This document shows, piece by piece, positions 55,340-64,000 of a stretch of DNA of 64,000 nt. Under the pieces are notes generated by a model. The model was not told the origin of the DNA, did not search any database, and saw only the letters and a list, made by a program, of their open reading frames with translations. The position numbers and the translations under genes were made by a program. Within the stretch, counting starts at the first letter, position 1, and each line of letters starts with the position of its first letter. The DNA lies in the NCBI GenBank assembly GCA_001695595.3, contig MBPM02000043.1, positions 496,001 through 560,000 of the forward strand, written 5' to 3'. Origin of the DNA: Plasmopara viticola (lineage: Eukaryota > Oomycota > Peronosporomycetes > Peronosporales > Peronosporaceae).

Positions 55340-57832
55340 ATAAGACTCTATATTTCTGAGATAATCTGTGCTAGACACGGGAGATTATCTATAGTGTCAC
55401 TTTTAAATCTAATATCACATAAGTTTATTTACTGTACCATTAACTGCACATCAAAAGACGTATAATTAGGGTATGTATCGCCACGGTGCACGTCCGTACC
55501 ATTTTCAATTTCGTGGCAGACTAGCGTTCTCAAACAGCACTATTTTTAGAACTATTAATATTTGATATAAGAATTGATTGTAATAATAGAATAAAAAAAG
55601 AACAACTATCGACCTCTGGTGCGTTATTTATGCTTATTGCAATTATTCATTTATTTTCGATCTTACTAACTACATATTGCACGACCTCGCAACTACCTGT
55701 GTCGCCGCACTTCACATTAAGTTTGCCATTATTAAGTCCGCAATCTTATCCCTTTCCTTTGTGTAGCGCTTCACTTCATCAAAATTACCTGCATAACATT
55801 GGTCGTGCTTTAGTCGCTGATCAATAACTCTGCAACACTTTGCTCTAACTTGAGCCTTTTTTTTTTAATTTAGTCTTCTACACACATACTCGCAGCCACA
55901 AATTTTGACTTGCATGTATAGAGTGTCAAAATCTTTGCATCTCGCTTTTAGATCCACTCCAACATCCACAACATGATCTTGCTATATCTGGACGATCAGC
56001 GTGATCTAAACATCGAACGCGCTAGCTTTAAATTCTTCTTTGGATCTTGTTGCATAAAGATGTGCCATTTGCCACTCCAAATGTGCGTGTATCTCAAAAG
56101 TATTACAACACTAGCGTAACGTTCTTTCGTCTAGCCGCCATTGCATCCGCTAAAGTTTGGTATTGCATTTGCAATACCAAACATTGCAACATTTCGATGA
56201 CTCTTTGGTACGGTATTTTTAATCTATTCTATAGGTAAAGTCTTCCCGCTCATCGTCTATGAAGCAAATGTAAATAGCACAAATTATCATTTTGAAAAAT
56301 CTAGAGCTAAACCCTTGTCTTTGTAATTATAGTACACTATATGGCTTGGATGCTGAACCGAGGAAAAAGGAAAATGATATTACATCTTCACCAGCTTATT
56401 ATATGCCTAGTGCAAGGTTATAGCACAACAGCGCTTGTCACGTTCAACCATGTACCTTTTTGCTTTACCGTAGTGTTATACGGTTCTCGAATAGAAAATT
56501 ACGTCCCAGTCGAAAGTTAAGCTGTTCCCCGCAACGGACCTCTTCTGATCGTTAAAATTTCATCGCCCTGGAGCCAAATCGGCTATCTTTCTATGCATGC
56601 GCAACTTCAGCAACAGTAACATTATACCTTGCTCTCAACTTCTTAGATTGCTGCGGCTCCAATGCCCTACTGAAACGCATGTAAAGCTTTTTCTCCTCAG
56701 AACTACGCGATTGCGGCGCATTAAGCAGCTTTTGGCGGACACTGGTGCATACACTGTAATTTTTTCTGGTATGCTCATAACGCTATCACTAACAACACTT
56801 CGCTCATCACATCTGTGTTTAATTTTAACGTGTATGCCAAACATACTCAGTGAAATACACAAATTGGGTTCATCTCCGGAAAACTACTCACGTCCTTCTT
56901 CAATTTGGATTTATATCGTACACTGGCACTTTCTAATGAAAAAAAATTAAACGTCTCTTTGATCTGATACCCATCCTACCGACCTTTATTTATTCAGTTT
57001 GTATTTTTTAATATCTGAGGAGTACGTTCCCATCAATTGAGCCACTTAGAGTGTGTCGCGCTTATAGAAAACATATAGAAAACAATAATAGCGCCACTCT
57101 GATGCGTCGGCGGAAAAATACCCAAGCTAGGGTTCCTGATCATTGTTGCTCTTCTTATATTAGTTGCTCGTGTTGAGGAAAGTTATTTGACGGTAAGAGT
57201 GGCAGTGACTCAACAAAATATAATCAGTTTAAGCGAGAGAATGACCTGGTCTACATCCACGTACAGTTTTAGGGGCAGAAAAGGAAAAAAATCTTACATG
57301 CGAGCTTGTACAGCAATGTCGCACTCGAATTTCAGATGGATTGTCCTCCTATCCTTCTTATTCCCATCTATCAACTGAAGTGTCACCATCGATCACTAAA
57401 GCGTGACATGTAAAGGCTTGGATAAAGAGCACGTTATTAGACCCTCATTCGACAACCAAGACCAGACTTGTGAAAAAACTGCGTCTCCCGCACAGACTTG
57501 CACAAGGGTACGACACATTTGACCCAGCTGGTTTCCACCCTTTGCGCCGCCTAAACATCACGACTTTTGTATCACGTGCGCACAAGACAGAAGATGGACA
57601 TCTTGGCCTCCAAATCGCTGCCGGCTTTTTTTTTCTGAAAAGAGACATAGCTTGGTCGCAATACCGGTTGAGAACGCGAAAAAAGGAGCTGCAAGCTGTT
57701 TCTTTGCCAAGAGGCTTTGGAGAAACTGGTTCTTCGACGCCCGTTTACCGACGCGAGGGGCGCCTGTAGTTTTTCTGCTTGCAAAGTAAACAGGCAAGGA
57801 TTAGCTCGTTTCTCGCAAAGTAGTAGGCGTTG
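55340..57832. other. AT-rich intergenic region, no recognisable gene
   Basis: About 2.5 kb. Short open frames (55630-55827, 56047-56238, 56597-56950, 57187-57378) have low-complexity or non-coding-like composition. The frames 57470-57769 and its antisense partners overlap each other, and none has a leader or domain. The last 300 bases probably hold the promoter and 5' UTR of the next gene, but I find no clear Inr-FPR. Confidence 0.6.
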
Positions 57833-59854
57833 ATGAAGCGGCCTCATGCGTCGTCACCCACTCGGTCGTTTTTGTTCGTTCTGATGGTAGTGGTCGTGGC
57901 GAGGATGGCAGCTAGAGCAGAGGCAGCGACGAGGATCGATGAGCGATTGGAGACTGTGGTTCCTGCAGGAGAATATAGGGATGACACACGAAAAGCTGCT
58001 GTACCAAGAAGGCACGAGCGCACGAAAGCAACAAGCTTTGGTCCTGAAACTACGAGACTTAGAGCGACGACTGCATTGACGAGTAAAGAATTGCGAAGTA
58101 AGCCAATTAACCCCACGGCGGCAGTAGATGAAGCGCCAACGGCACCGGTCGTAGTGATGGGAGACCATACGTTTGCATTTGACGCACCTCGGGCCGACTC
58201 AGGGGTTCGTACGGCACCTAGAATAGACTTTATAGCAACGGAGTCGCCGACAACAGCAGCAGTAAGTACAGAGACTCCGACTATTGCAGCGAGCCAGCCA
58301 CCAGTAGACCCCGTGGCAACAGATCCGCCAGCAGCAGCTCCAGGGTCGGCAGATTCCTCTCTAGCACCTCTAGTAGCCACTAATGCTCCTGCAACAGCTC
58401 CACCTACATTAGATCCAACACTGACTCAAGTTCCTACAGGTGCTCCTGGAGAGACTCTTCCTCCAGTGATGACCCCTCTTCCAGCAACGGCAGCAGTCCC
58501 AACTTCTTCCCCTCCGTCAAACCCCGACTATCAACCTGATGCGTCTCCATCATCTACGCGCAGTTCTTCTAACGACGTTGACAATGACTTAGATGGCCTT
58601 TTGTCCTTTGATGACGATGTGATTGGCACTCCGTCCATTAATCTCGTTAGAAGCGATCCAGATGTGAATTCAGCGATTAGTGAAGCCGATTCAGATACTG
58701 GTGACAATGATCCAGGCAGAACTGACCTAGATGTGTCTCCTGTTCTCGATGTCAAGAAAAATGATTCCGATGAAAATGATCCAGAAGGCACGTCGCTTCT
58801 AGATGGCTATAAAGATACCGACCAAGACGGATTTGAGGACGTTGCAGCCGGTTCTGATCTTCCTACTGACGGCAATGTTGACGACATTAATGGATTCACA
58901 TTGTCTCCAATCGCTTCAGACATTACTAGCCCCAATGCCGGCGTTGACATCACCAACAATGATCACAGCAAGGTCGAACCCAGCCATGCTTCGACCATGT
59001 CGAAAAGGTCGGCTTCTTTTGGCGGGTGGAAGCTCGCGCTCGTCATCGTTGGTACGGTGTGCGCAGTGTTGATCTCCGTCTTCTTTGTGCACAGACGTTA
59101 CGTCCGCCATGCCGCTGCAAACAAGCGTGATCGAGGCAGTTCTCAACAGCGTGCCTTGGATTCGTTCTTTCGGCAAAATAGAGTCACTGTGCCGCGCGAC
59201 ACTGGCGCTTCATCAAACAGTTTTGCATCCTTCCTGTCCCGCGATCGAATCGGTGGGATAATGTCGTCTCGTCATCTTGTTCAAGGCAGGCCTTGTAGTT
59301 TTTCAAACTCGGCAGCTCAAGCCGCGCTCAGTCGAAATGCTCGACTCAATTTCACCGAGAGCATCAATAGGCCATCCACTACCAATTCTGGGAACCTAAA
59401 CGACTCGTACCCCGGCTCATCTAACTCTGCTCATTTGCATTCGTCGAATAATTTCGGGTCGCGCTCGGTGTTTCTAACGACGGGGTCCGTAGCAGTCAAG
59501 AGTGCCACGCCGTCGCCATCCCTCGCCACGCGAGCAGAGTCAATGGCTCGTTCGCGGAATGAAGCCGCGTTTGCCGCCTCGACAGAAGATCTTCGGAATA
59601 CGACCCAATCGTCCCGCTCCAGTGGCGAATTCTCAATCTTTAACTCGTCCAGGGTGTCGGTGGAAAGCAATCCATATCGTATAAGCACGCAGTTTATTGA
59701 CGTGCCGACAGAATTGTCCGAATCGTCAAGTAGCTACCCAAGTTATCGACTAAGCGATGACGAGAGCGACGTGGCGGGGACTGACAGCTTTAGGACGGAT
59801 GTTAGTGCCGAAGACAGGTCTGCCATTTCTGATAGTTTTGCGTCTGATAGGTGA
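57833..59854 (+). CDS. Mucin-like single-pass (type I) membrane protein
   Basis: 673 codons from the ATG at 57833. The triplet before it, in frame, is TTG and not a start. Residues 1-31 form a signal peptide (FLFVLMVVVVARMAARAEA). An extracellular Thr/Pro/Ala-rich region (about 135-240) is a likely O-glycosylated stalk. An acidic region with repeated D-x-D-x-D units (about 245-360), including DTDQDGFED near 329-337, resembles calcium-binding loops of thrombospondin type 3 repeats. One transmembrane helix is at about 400-421, followed by HRRYVRH. A Ser-rich cytoplasmic tail of about 250 residues follows. It is probably a cell-surface or wall-contact protein. I do not recognise a named family. 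It converges on bL28m with a gap of about 117 bp. Confidence 0.85.
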   Translation: MKRPHASSPTRSFLFVLMVVVVARMAARAEAATRIDERLETVVPAGEYRDDTRKAAVPRRHERTKATSFGPETTRLRATTALTSKELRSKPINPTAAVDEAPTAPVVVMGDHTFAFDAPRADSGVRTAPRIDFIATESPTTAAVSTETPTIAASQPPVDPVATDPPAAAPGSADSSLAPLVATNAPATAPPTLDPTLTQVPTGAPGETLPPVMTPLPATAAVPTSSPPSNPDYQPDASPSSTRSSSNDVDNDLDGLLSFDDDVIGTPSINLVRSDPDVNSAISEADSDTGDNDPGRTDLDVSPVLDVKKNDSDENDPEGTSLLDGYKDTDQDGFEDVAAGSDLPTDGNVDDINGFTLSPIASDITSPNAGVDITNNDHSKVEPSHASTMSKRSASFGGWKLALVIVGTVCAVLISVFFVHRRYVRHAAANKRDRGSSQQRALDSFFRQNRVTVPRDTGASSNSFASFLSRDRIGGIMSSRHLVQGRPCSFSNSAAQAALSRNARLNFTESINRPSTTNSGNLNDSYPGSSNSAHLHSSNNFGSRSVFLTTGSVAVKSATPSPSLATRAESMARSRNEAAFAASTEDLRNTTQSSRSSGEFSIFNSSRVSVESNPYRISTQFIDVPTELSESSSSYPSYRLSDDESDVAGTDSFRTDVSAEDRSAISDSFASDR

Positions 59855-59971
59855 CTCTTTAGTACTGGCGCACAATCGAGCAACTAGCAATTTAATGGCT
59901 TATGTGGAATCGATTTAACAGAAGGACATTGAAATTTTGAAAAGTGGCGCGTTTCGCGTCTTTTAATGTCT

Positions 59972-60331
59972 TTAGATCTCGGCCAATGCCGCTACCACCC
60001 GATCGCGAGTTTTGAGGCCCTTAATACCAAGCTCGCGCTCATCTTTAATACTTAAAAGGTAGTTGTCCAAGCCACCGATCTTGTCCACGCACCGCAAAGT
60101 GTGCGTCGTGACGTTGAGCCCCACTTTTTCGTCCAGCGCCTCGGAATACAAAGTCTTCCATTGGTGATTCACCTTCCACGCCCGACGCGTGCGACGCTTG
60201 GAAAAGGACACGTTGTTGCCGAATGCCTTGTCACGACCTGCAAAGAGACCACGCTGGGCACGACCAGACACGTGCTGACGCTTGGGCGCGCGCGTAAACG
60301 CCTCGAGAAACCGCATGGACGTGGACGCCAT
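59972..60331 (-). CDS. Mitochondrial ribosomal protein bL28m
   Basis: 119 codons. The first ~20 residues are basic and hydroxylated (MASTSMRFLEAFTRAPKR), as expected for a mitochondrial presequence. Residues 26-56 carry the L28 core: RGLFAGRDKAFGNNVSFSKR, then TRRAWKVN. The later stretch NVTTHTLRCVDKIGGLDNYLL (about 73-93) is typical of L28 of mitochondria and bacteria. It is a component of the mitochondrial large subunit. This is a conserved housekeeping gene, convergent with the membrane-protein gene and followed upstream by the cysteine-rich gene on the same strand. No intron is seen. Confidence 0.93.
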   Translation of the reverse strand: MASTSMRFLEAFTRAPKRQHVSGRAQRGLFAGRDKAFGNNVSFSKRRTRRAWKVNHQWKTLYSEALDEKVGLNVTTHTLRCVDKIGGLDNYLLSIKDERELGIKGLKTRDRVVAALAEI

Positions 60332-60453
60332 GGCTGGATTGCGACGGAAAAGGAGAGGATCAAAGTAAAGAGGGTCTTTTTTCCTTTAATTTTTATATTC
60401 GAGGGCTAGCTCTCTATAATATGATATTATAGGATAAAACGTTTCTAGCATGT

Positions 60454-60934
60454 TTACTTGAGCTTCTTGGAACTTGCGACGCAACCGTACACGCCCGTGT
60501 CTAGTAGCGAGCAGTAGGAACCACTAGGGCAGTCGCCGTTGCTCACTTGAGCCACGCAGACGTACTTGGAGTCAACGCAACCGTCGTGGGTCCACCCCAC
60601 AACGCCAATACTCTGTTCCGTGTGTGCACATGCCTCAGTATTGACATAAGAAGTGTCTTCGGGATGTCCGGCCTTGCACCCATACACTCCCGTATCGAGT
60701 AGGGCACAGTACGATCCTTCAGGGCAGTCACCGTCCGTCACGTGAGCCACACAGACGTTTCCAGAAGTGACGCAGCCGTCGTGGTCCCACCCATCAACGC
60801 CAATAATTTGTTCATTGTTGGCGCATGTCGGCTGTCGATTGTGTATGCACACGGATCCGGAGTTTCGACGTGGTAGCTGTCGTGACCGCGACTCCCAACG
60901 AAGTTGTGGCGACCAAAAGTTTTACTACTAGCAT
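60454..60934 (-). CDS. Two-module 12-cysteine secreted protein; frame break after the leader
   Basis: The ATG at 60934 opens a short frame with a good signal peptide (MLVVKLLVATTSLGVAV), which stops at 60812. In a second frame, open from about 60852 to the stop at 60454, lie two modules of about 53 residues with identical spacing C-X16-C-X6-C-X8-C-X5-C-X9-C. Each has GW(D/T)HDGC and GDCP.GSYC.LLDTGVYGC. The 19.86 kb relative has leader and module in one frame, which suggests a one-base shift here near 60830. A 68-nt GT-AG stretch (60832-60899) does not restore a proper leader. The modules look maintained. I do not recognise the family; extracellular location is inferred. Confidence 0.65.
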
Positions 60935-61509
60935 CTAGACTTGAGATAGCGAATACTTGAAGGAGTGCAAGCTTGAGGCTTTCAAGCAATTATTATATAT
61001 GAAGAGATGTGGGGGCGGCATGGTGAGCTGCTTTAAAGAGGAAGGAGAAAGCAGAGTCATCGAACTTTCAGTTATCTTTTAGGGTGAAGCCAATTGACTC
61101 ATGGATTGAGTAGATAGTCTTTTTTAAACAGGCGACGCTCGAATTGTATATTGTCACGAAGAGTGCTTAGATTTTTTCGATCTTGATATTGAGCTGAACC
61201 CTTATGGCGTGCAGTGATAGAGTTTGAAGCGTTCTTGTGTGCTCGACATTTCTTCAATTCTAGATTGAAAAGTTGCATTGAACTTGACAGAGTTGAATAT
61301 TACTTCACCCGTAGAATATATAACAACTTACCCGTAATTACCTATTAGACGGACATTGGCCTATAATTTTTTTTTTTTCTACTATGATATTGAACACCTT
61401 TCTCACTATACGAGTGTGAGTATCACACATAAAGTAGCAAAGTTAATTTGTTTTACCTTAAGCTATCCGTAAAACATGGCTTTTTATGATGATTGTGTGG
61501 CATTTCATT
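60935..61509. other. No recognisable gene
   Basis: AT-rich sequence upstream of the cysteine-rich gene, with a poly(T) tract near 61369-61378. Nothing else is seen. Confidence 0.55.
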
Positions 61510-62177
61510 ATGCGTAAGCAAGGTTGCACGGGAAGGTTGCACACCTCAGCGACATTACTTATTGTTACGGAAGACGCTGGGCTTACGGCTACTTTCAAGA
61601 GACTTGAGCAGAAGGGACGGAGCACTGATAGCTCTGGGCTGATAGGGGTCTTGCCGTTGCTGCGTGCGGATAAGTGAGAGCTGCAACAAACGGGACATCG
61701 CGCGACACTGCGATAATTGTTGACCTATAACACACTTGAGTGTTATCCTTAAGCTTACAGGTAAAACATAGTAAATTAGCCAAAATGACGAGTATTGCGC
61801 CGTGTAGTACATCCTGATTATATAAGCCTGTCGGACAATTACATTGCCGACAGCAAGGCCTGTTTCGATCATCGTCTTTGTTGCTGGACGGGAGATCCAC
61901 ACGTGGCATGTGGAGTTTCCGATCGTGCGATCAGAACATGCTCGATACTGAAAGTTAATAGAATTTCTCGTGGGTTGATCATTAAGCTGCTTCGTTAGGC
62001 AGCAGGTCGTCCTGAGTAGATACAATTACAGCTTTACACACTTGAGCAAAGTCAGCTTCGACCAGGCTGGTCGTTTAATGAACGGACAAACGGAAGTATT
62101 CTCCGAGCTAGGAAAGATCGGTACTTTAGTGCGAAGTATCTTGGACATGATACATTGAGTGGTGATCAATTAGTATA
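61510..62177 (+). repeat. Duplicated upstream block U of effector copy F (inverted)
   Basis: Reverse-complement match to 27150-27850 and 11230-11800. 'cacacctcagcgacattacttattg' near 61539 corresponds to the inverse of 27770-27795, and 61870-61915 to the inverse of 27235-27280. The effector initiator is no longer recognisable before 62178. Confidence 0.65.
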
Positions 62178-63733
62178 ATGTCAGCTACTCGCCGGCCTCT
62201 GCCATCCTTTTCCACCTGTGGGCTGTCATACTAGTCGTATGTGTACACGTCTCTCTCGTAGTGACCGCGACATCGAGCACCGGACACGACCAACCCAAAG
62301 GGCACTTTACGAATTTATCTACACCCAATGTTCCTGACTGCAATGAGGAGAGGGCATGGCACTGGTTTGATGAGCTCGTCGACATTTTCGTGCTATGTTG
62401 CGACCTCAACAAAGCGAAATTGTCGACGAATGGTTCGAAAAGTTTGGTCTTGATTCTCACATATCCGGAAGGGCTTAAGTTGGACGTAAATCATTGGAAA
62501 ATCAAGATTTCGCGTGTATATCGACTATGTCACTCATCTTGAACCCGACGAACTTATCCAATTCGACAGGATGCTGGATGCTATGCGACGTCGTTCCAAA
62601 ATGTCGGCGGTTGGCTGAACAAAAGCCTTTCCAGACCTCGTCATACAGAAACGGAAAATGACTTGTGGCCAATTGTTTGATGAATGAATGCCATCCTTTA
62701 CTCTCGAGTTAGAGAGCCTATGCAGGGCCCGATGAAATTATGGATTGAATATTTCAACGAAATTAAGAAAACGAGTTACACGGCGCTTTTCCATACGTAT
62801 ACAAAGCGCGCAAAGACTAGTACCGCGATGAAAGATCAGTGAGGGAATGTGGATCACTTTACTACGGAGAAAGAACTTGTTAGGATGTACACTGCTTTTA
62901 AAATGGCCAGCCGAATATATCATTATAGCCTCGATGGATTTGGCACACAGGTACAAGCTTTTTCTTCAAAAAGCATTAAGGGACATGGAACGCAATGGCA
63001 TGACGGCCGACAGAATGCTCGATCTTCAATATCAGAGAGCTTAAAAACAGATACCTTATGGAGAATCCTCACTTGTGGACGTGGATGTCGTTCGTGATTT
63101 ATAATTACAGGAAGAATTAAAAAATACAAAAAGCACCGATCCGGGAGAACTGCGCATTATTGCTTTCGTCAAACATGATAGTGAGACCATGTCCAATCAT
63201 TTAAAAAAAATTTAATTGACAATAAACTTCTTGCATTGGATGAGAACGGGATCGAAAATCGCATAATGTTTTTCGCTTTCCAATCTTGTCAACAAGTGAC
63301 AACTAGTAGATAAATTGTCTCGTGACGTCTTTTGCTTCTCAAGTTGATTGTGCCCGTCAAATATTTACCTATGATGGATACGCTTTCTATCTGGTCTGAA
63401 ATTATTACGCTTACTTCAACAAAGCAACTTTAAAGTTGCGCTTGATACTGGAAAAGAAGCATGCCAAGGGTTTTCGAGTAACGATTGCAACGAATAAATT
63501 ATTTTTCAACGGGGTGATTGTAGATGCGATGACGAAAACTGTGCGTGCTAGACGCACGCTGTGTGCCCGCATCATAAAGTTGTGGTCTGGGAAACTGCTT
63601 AATGCAGGTATTTCTCCTCCTCACGTCCAACTTGTCATTATCGGCAAAGCCTTAGTATGCCAGATACAATTCGACTAGAATGAACTATTTTGGCAAGAAG
63701 CAACAGGTTTCGTTGCCTGCAGTTTTTAGCTGA
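62178..63733 (+). pseudogene. EER/LWY effector copy F, decayed with internal deletions
   Basis: Starts with ATGTCAGCTACTCGCCGGCC, as in copy A. The leader shifts frame. DCNEERAWHWFDELVDIFV follows at 62336-62395, with the Arg of DRNEER changed to Cys. At about 62460 the sequence jumps from the region equivalent to residue 97 of copy B to EGLKLDV, which removes roughly 120 codons. A second deletion near 62655 removes the VIARQLVDAGAPNK region. The frame is broken repeatedly afterwards, but 63436-63678 still reads LILEKKHAKGF and NGVIVDAMTKT, and the end reads VSLPAVFS with a stop at 63731. No product is expected. Confidence 0.85.
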
Positions 63734-64000
63734 TGCTTAAACGTTATTACATTGCATTTGCATTTTTAATTTCGACTTTTTGTTGGTCTTTTATACTTCG
63801 TGTTTGTTAACCTTACAATTAAAAGGAGCTTCATGCACGACTTGACCGCGAAGGCATATGCGTCATAATAATAAGGCTGATATTGTTGACATTGACCGAT
63901 CTTCCTTTGCGTTTGATTTGCTGATTGCCATGTGCCACTCACGCCATGAATATTTGAAGGGTCTCAAGCATCAAGCAAGCGCTATGCGTGGTAAGGATTT
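63734..64000 (+). repeat. 3' flank of effector copy F
   Basis: Inverted match to the 3' flanks of copies A-E (for example 'gccatgtgccactcacgcca' at 63929 against the inverse near 4019 and 24640). It continues beyond the window. Confidence 0.6.

Noticed and set aside
57844..58380. Minus-strand open frame antisense to the mucin-like gene
   Set aside because: Alanine/valine/serine composition mirrors the Thr/Pro/Ala-rich sense strand. There is no independent support.
60935..60989. Alternative leader frame starting at 60989 for the cysteine-rich gene
   Set aside because: The initial codon is TTG preceded by stops, and the frame does not lead into the cysteine modules. The ATG at 60934 is conserved in both decayed copies.

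Overview
The window looks like an effector-rich, repeat-rich region of a peronosporalean oomycete genome (a downy mildew or Phytophthora relative). Three observations support this. Two predicted secreted proteins carry the dEER motif and WY/LWY-type helical repeats. Three core promoters match the oomycete Inr + FPR element. The repeats are Ty1/copia and Ty3/gypsy relics plus a TIR/TA-type DNA transposon. Species assignment is inference.

Bases 1-51.5 kb are mainly an array of old segmental duplications. The shared unit is an X block, a minus-strand EER/LWY effector gene with flanks, and a Z block ending in a Ty3/gypsy relic. I count six copies of this effector family. A (4238-10975) is decayed and split by a copia element. 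B (24867-26912) is intact. C (37404-39442) is decayed. D (40360-42390) is intact and inverted relative to C, so C and D form a large head-to-head palindrome. E (51240-51490) is a 3' fragment. F (62178-63733) is decayed and internally deleted. Paralogous blocks supply 'empty sites' for three insertions: copia 1 in effector A, a 4.2 kb insertion of unknown type at 28225-32447 with a 16-bp target duplication, and copia 2 at 45217-49676.

Copia 1 (5311-10009) has indistinguishable 180-bp LTRs, a 5-bp TSD and an intact 1449-codon Gag-Pol, so it is very young. Copia 2 has 146-bp LTRs with two differences and one in-frame UGA between protease and integrase.

From 51.5 kb rightwards the landscape changes. 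There is an internally deleted TIR DNA transposon (51514-52792), a separate intact WY/LWY effector (53666-55195), a quiet AT-rich stretch, a mucin-like type I membrane protein (57833-59854), mitochondrial ribosomal protein bL28m (59972-60331) and a 12-cysteine two-module secreted protein (60454-60934). The last has decayed relatives at 245-500 and 19861-20270. The window ends in effector copy F.

Effectors B, D and the 509-aa protein are predicted to be secreted towards the plant host. bL28m is housekeeping. The remaining long open frames are retroelement genes or shadows. I saw no tRNA, rRNA or CRISPR array, but I could not run a covariance search.
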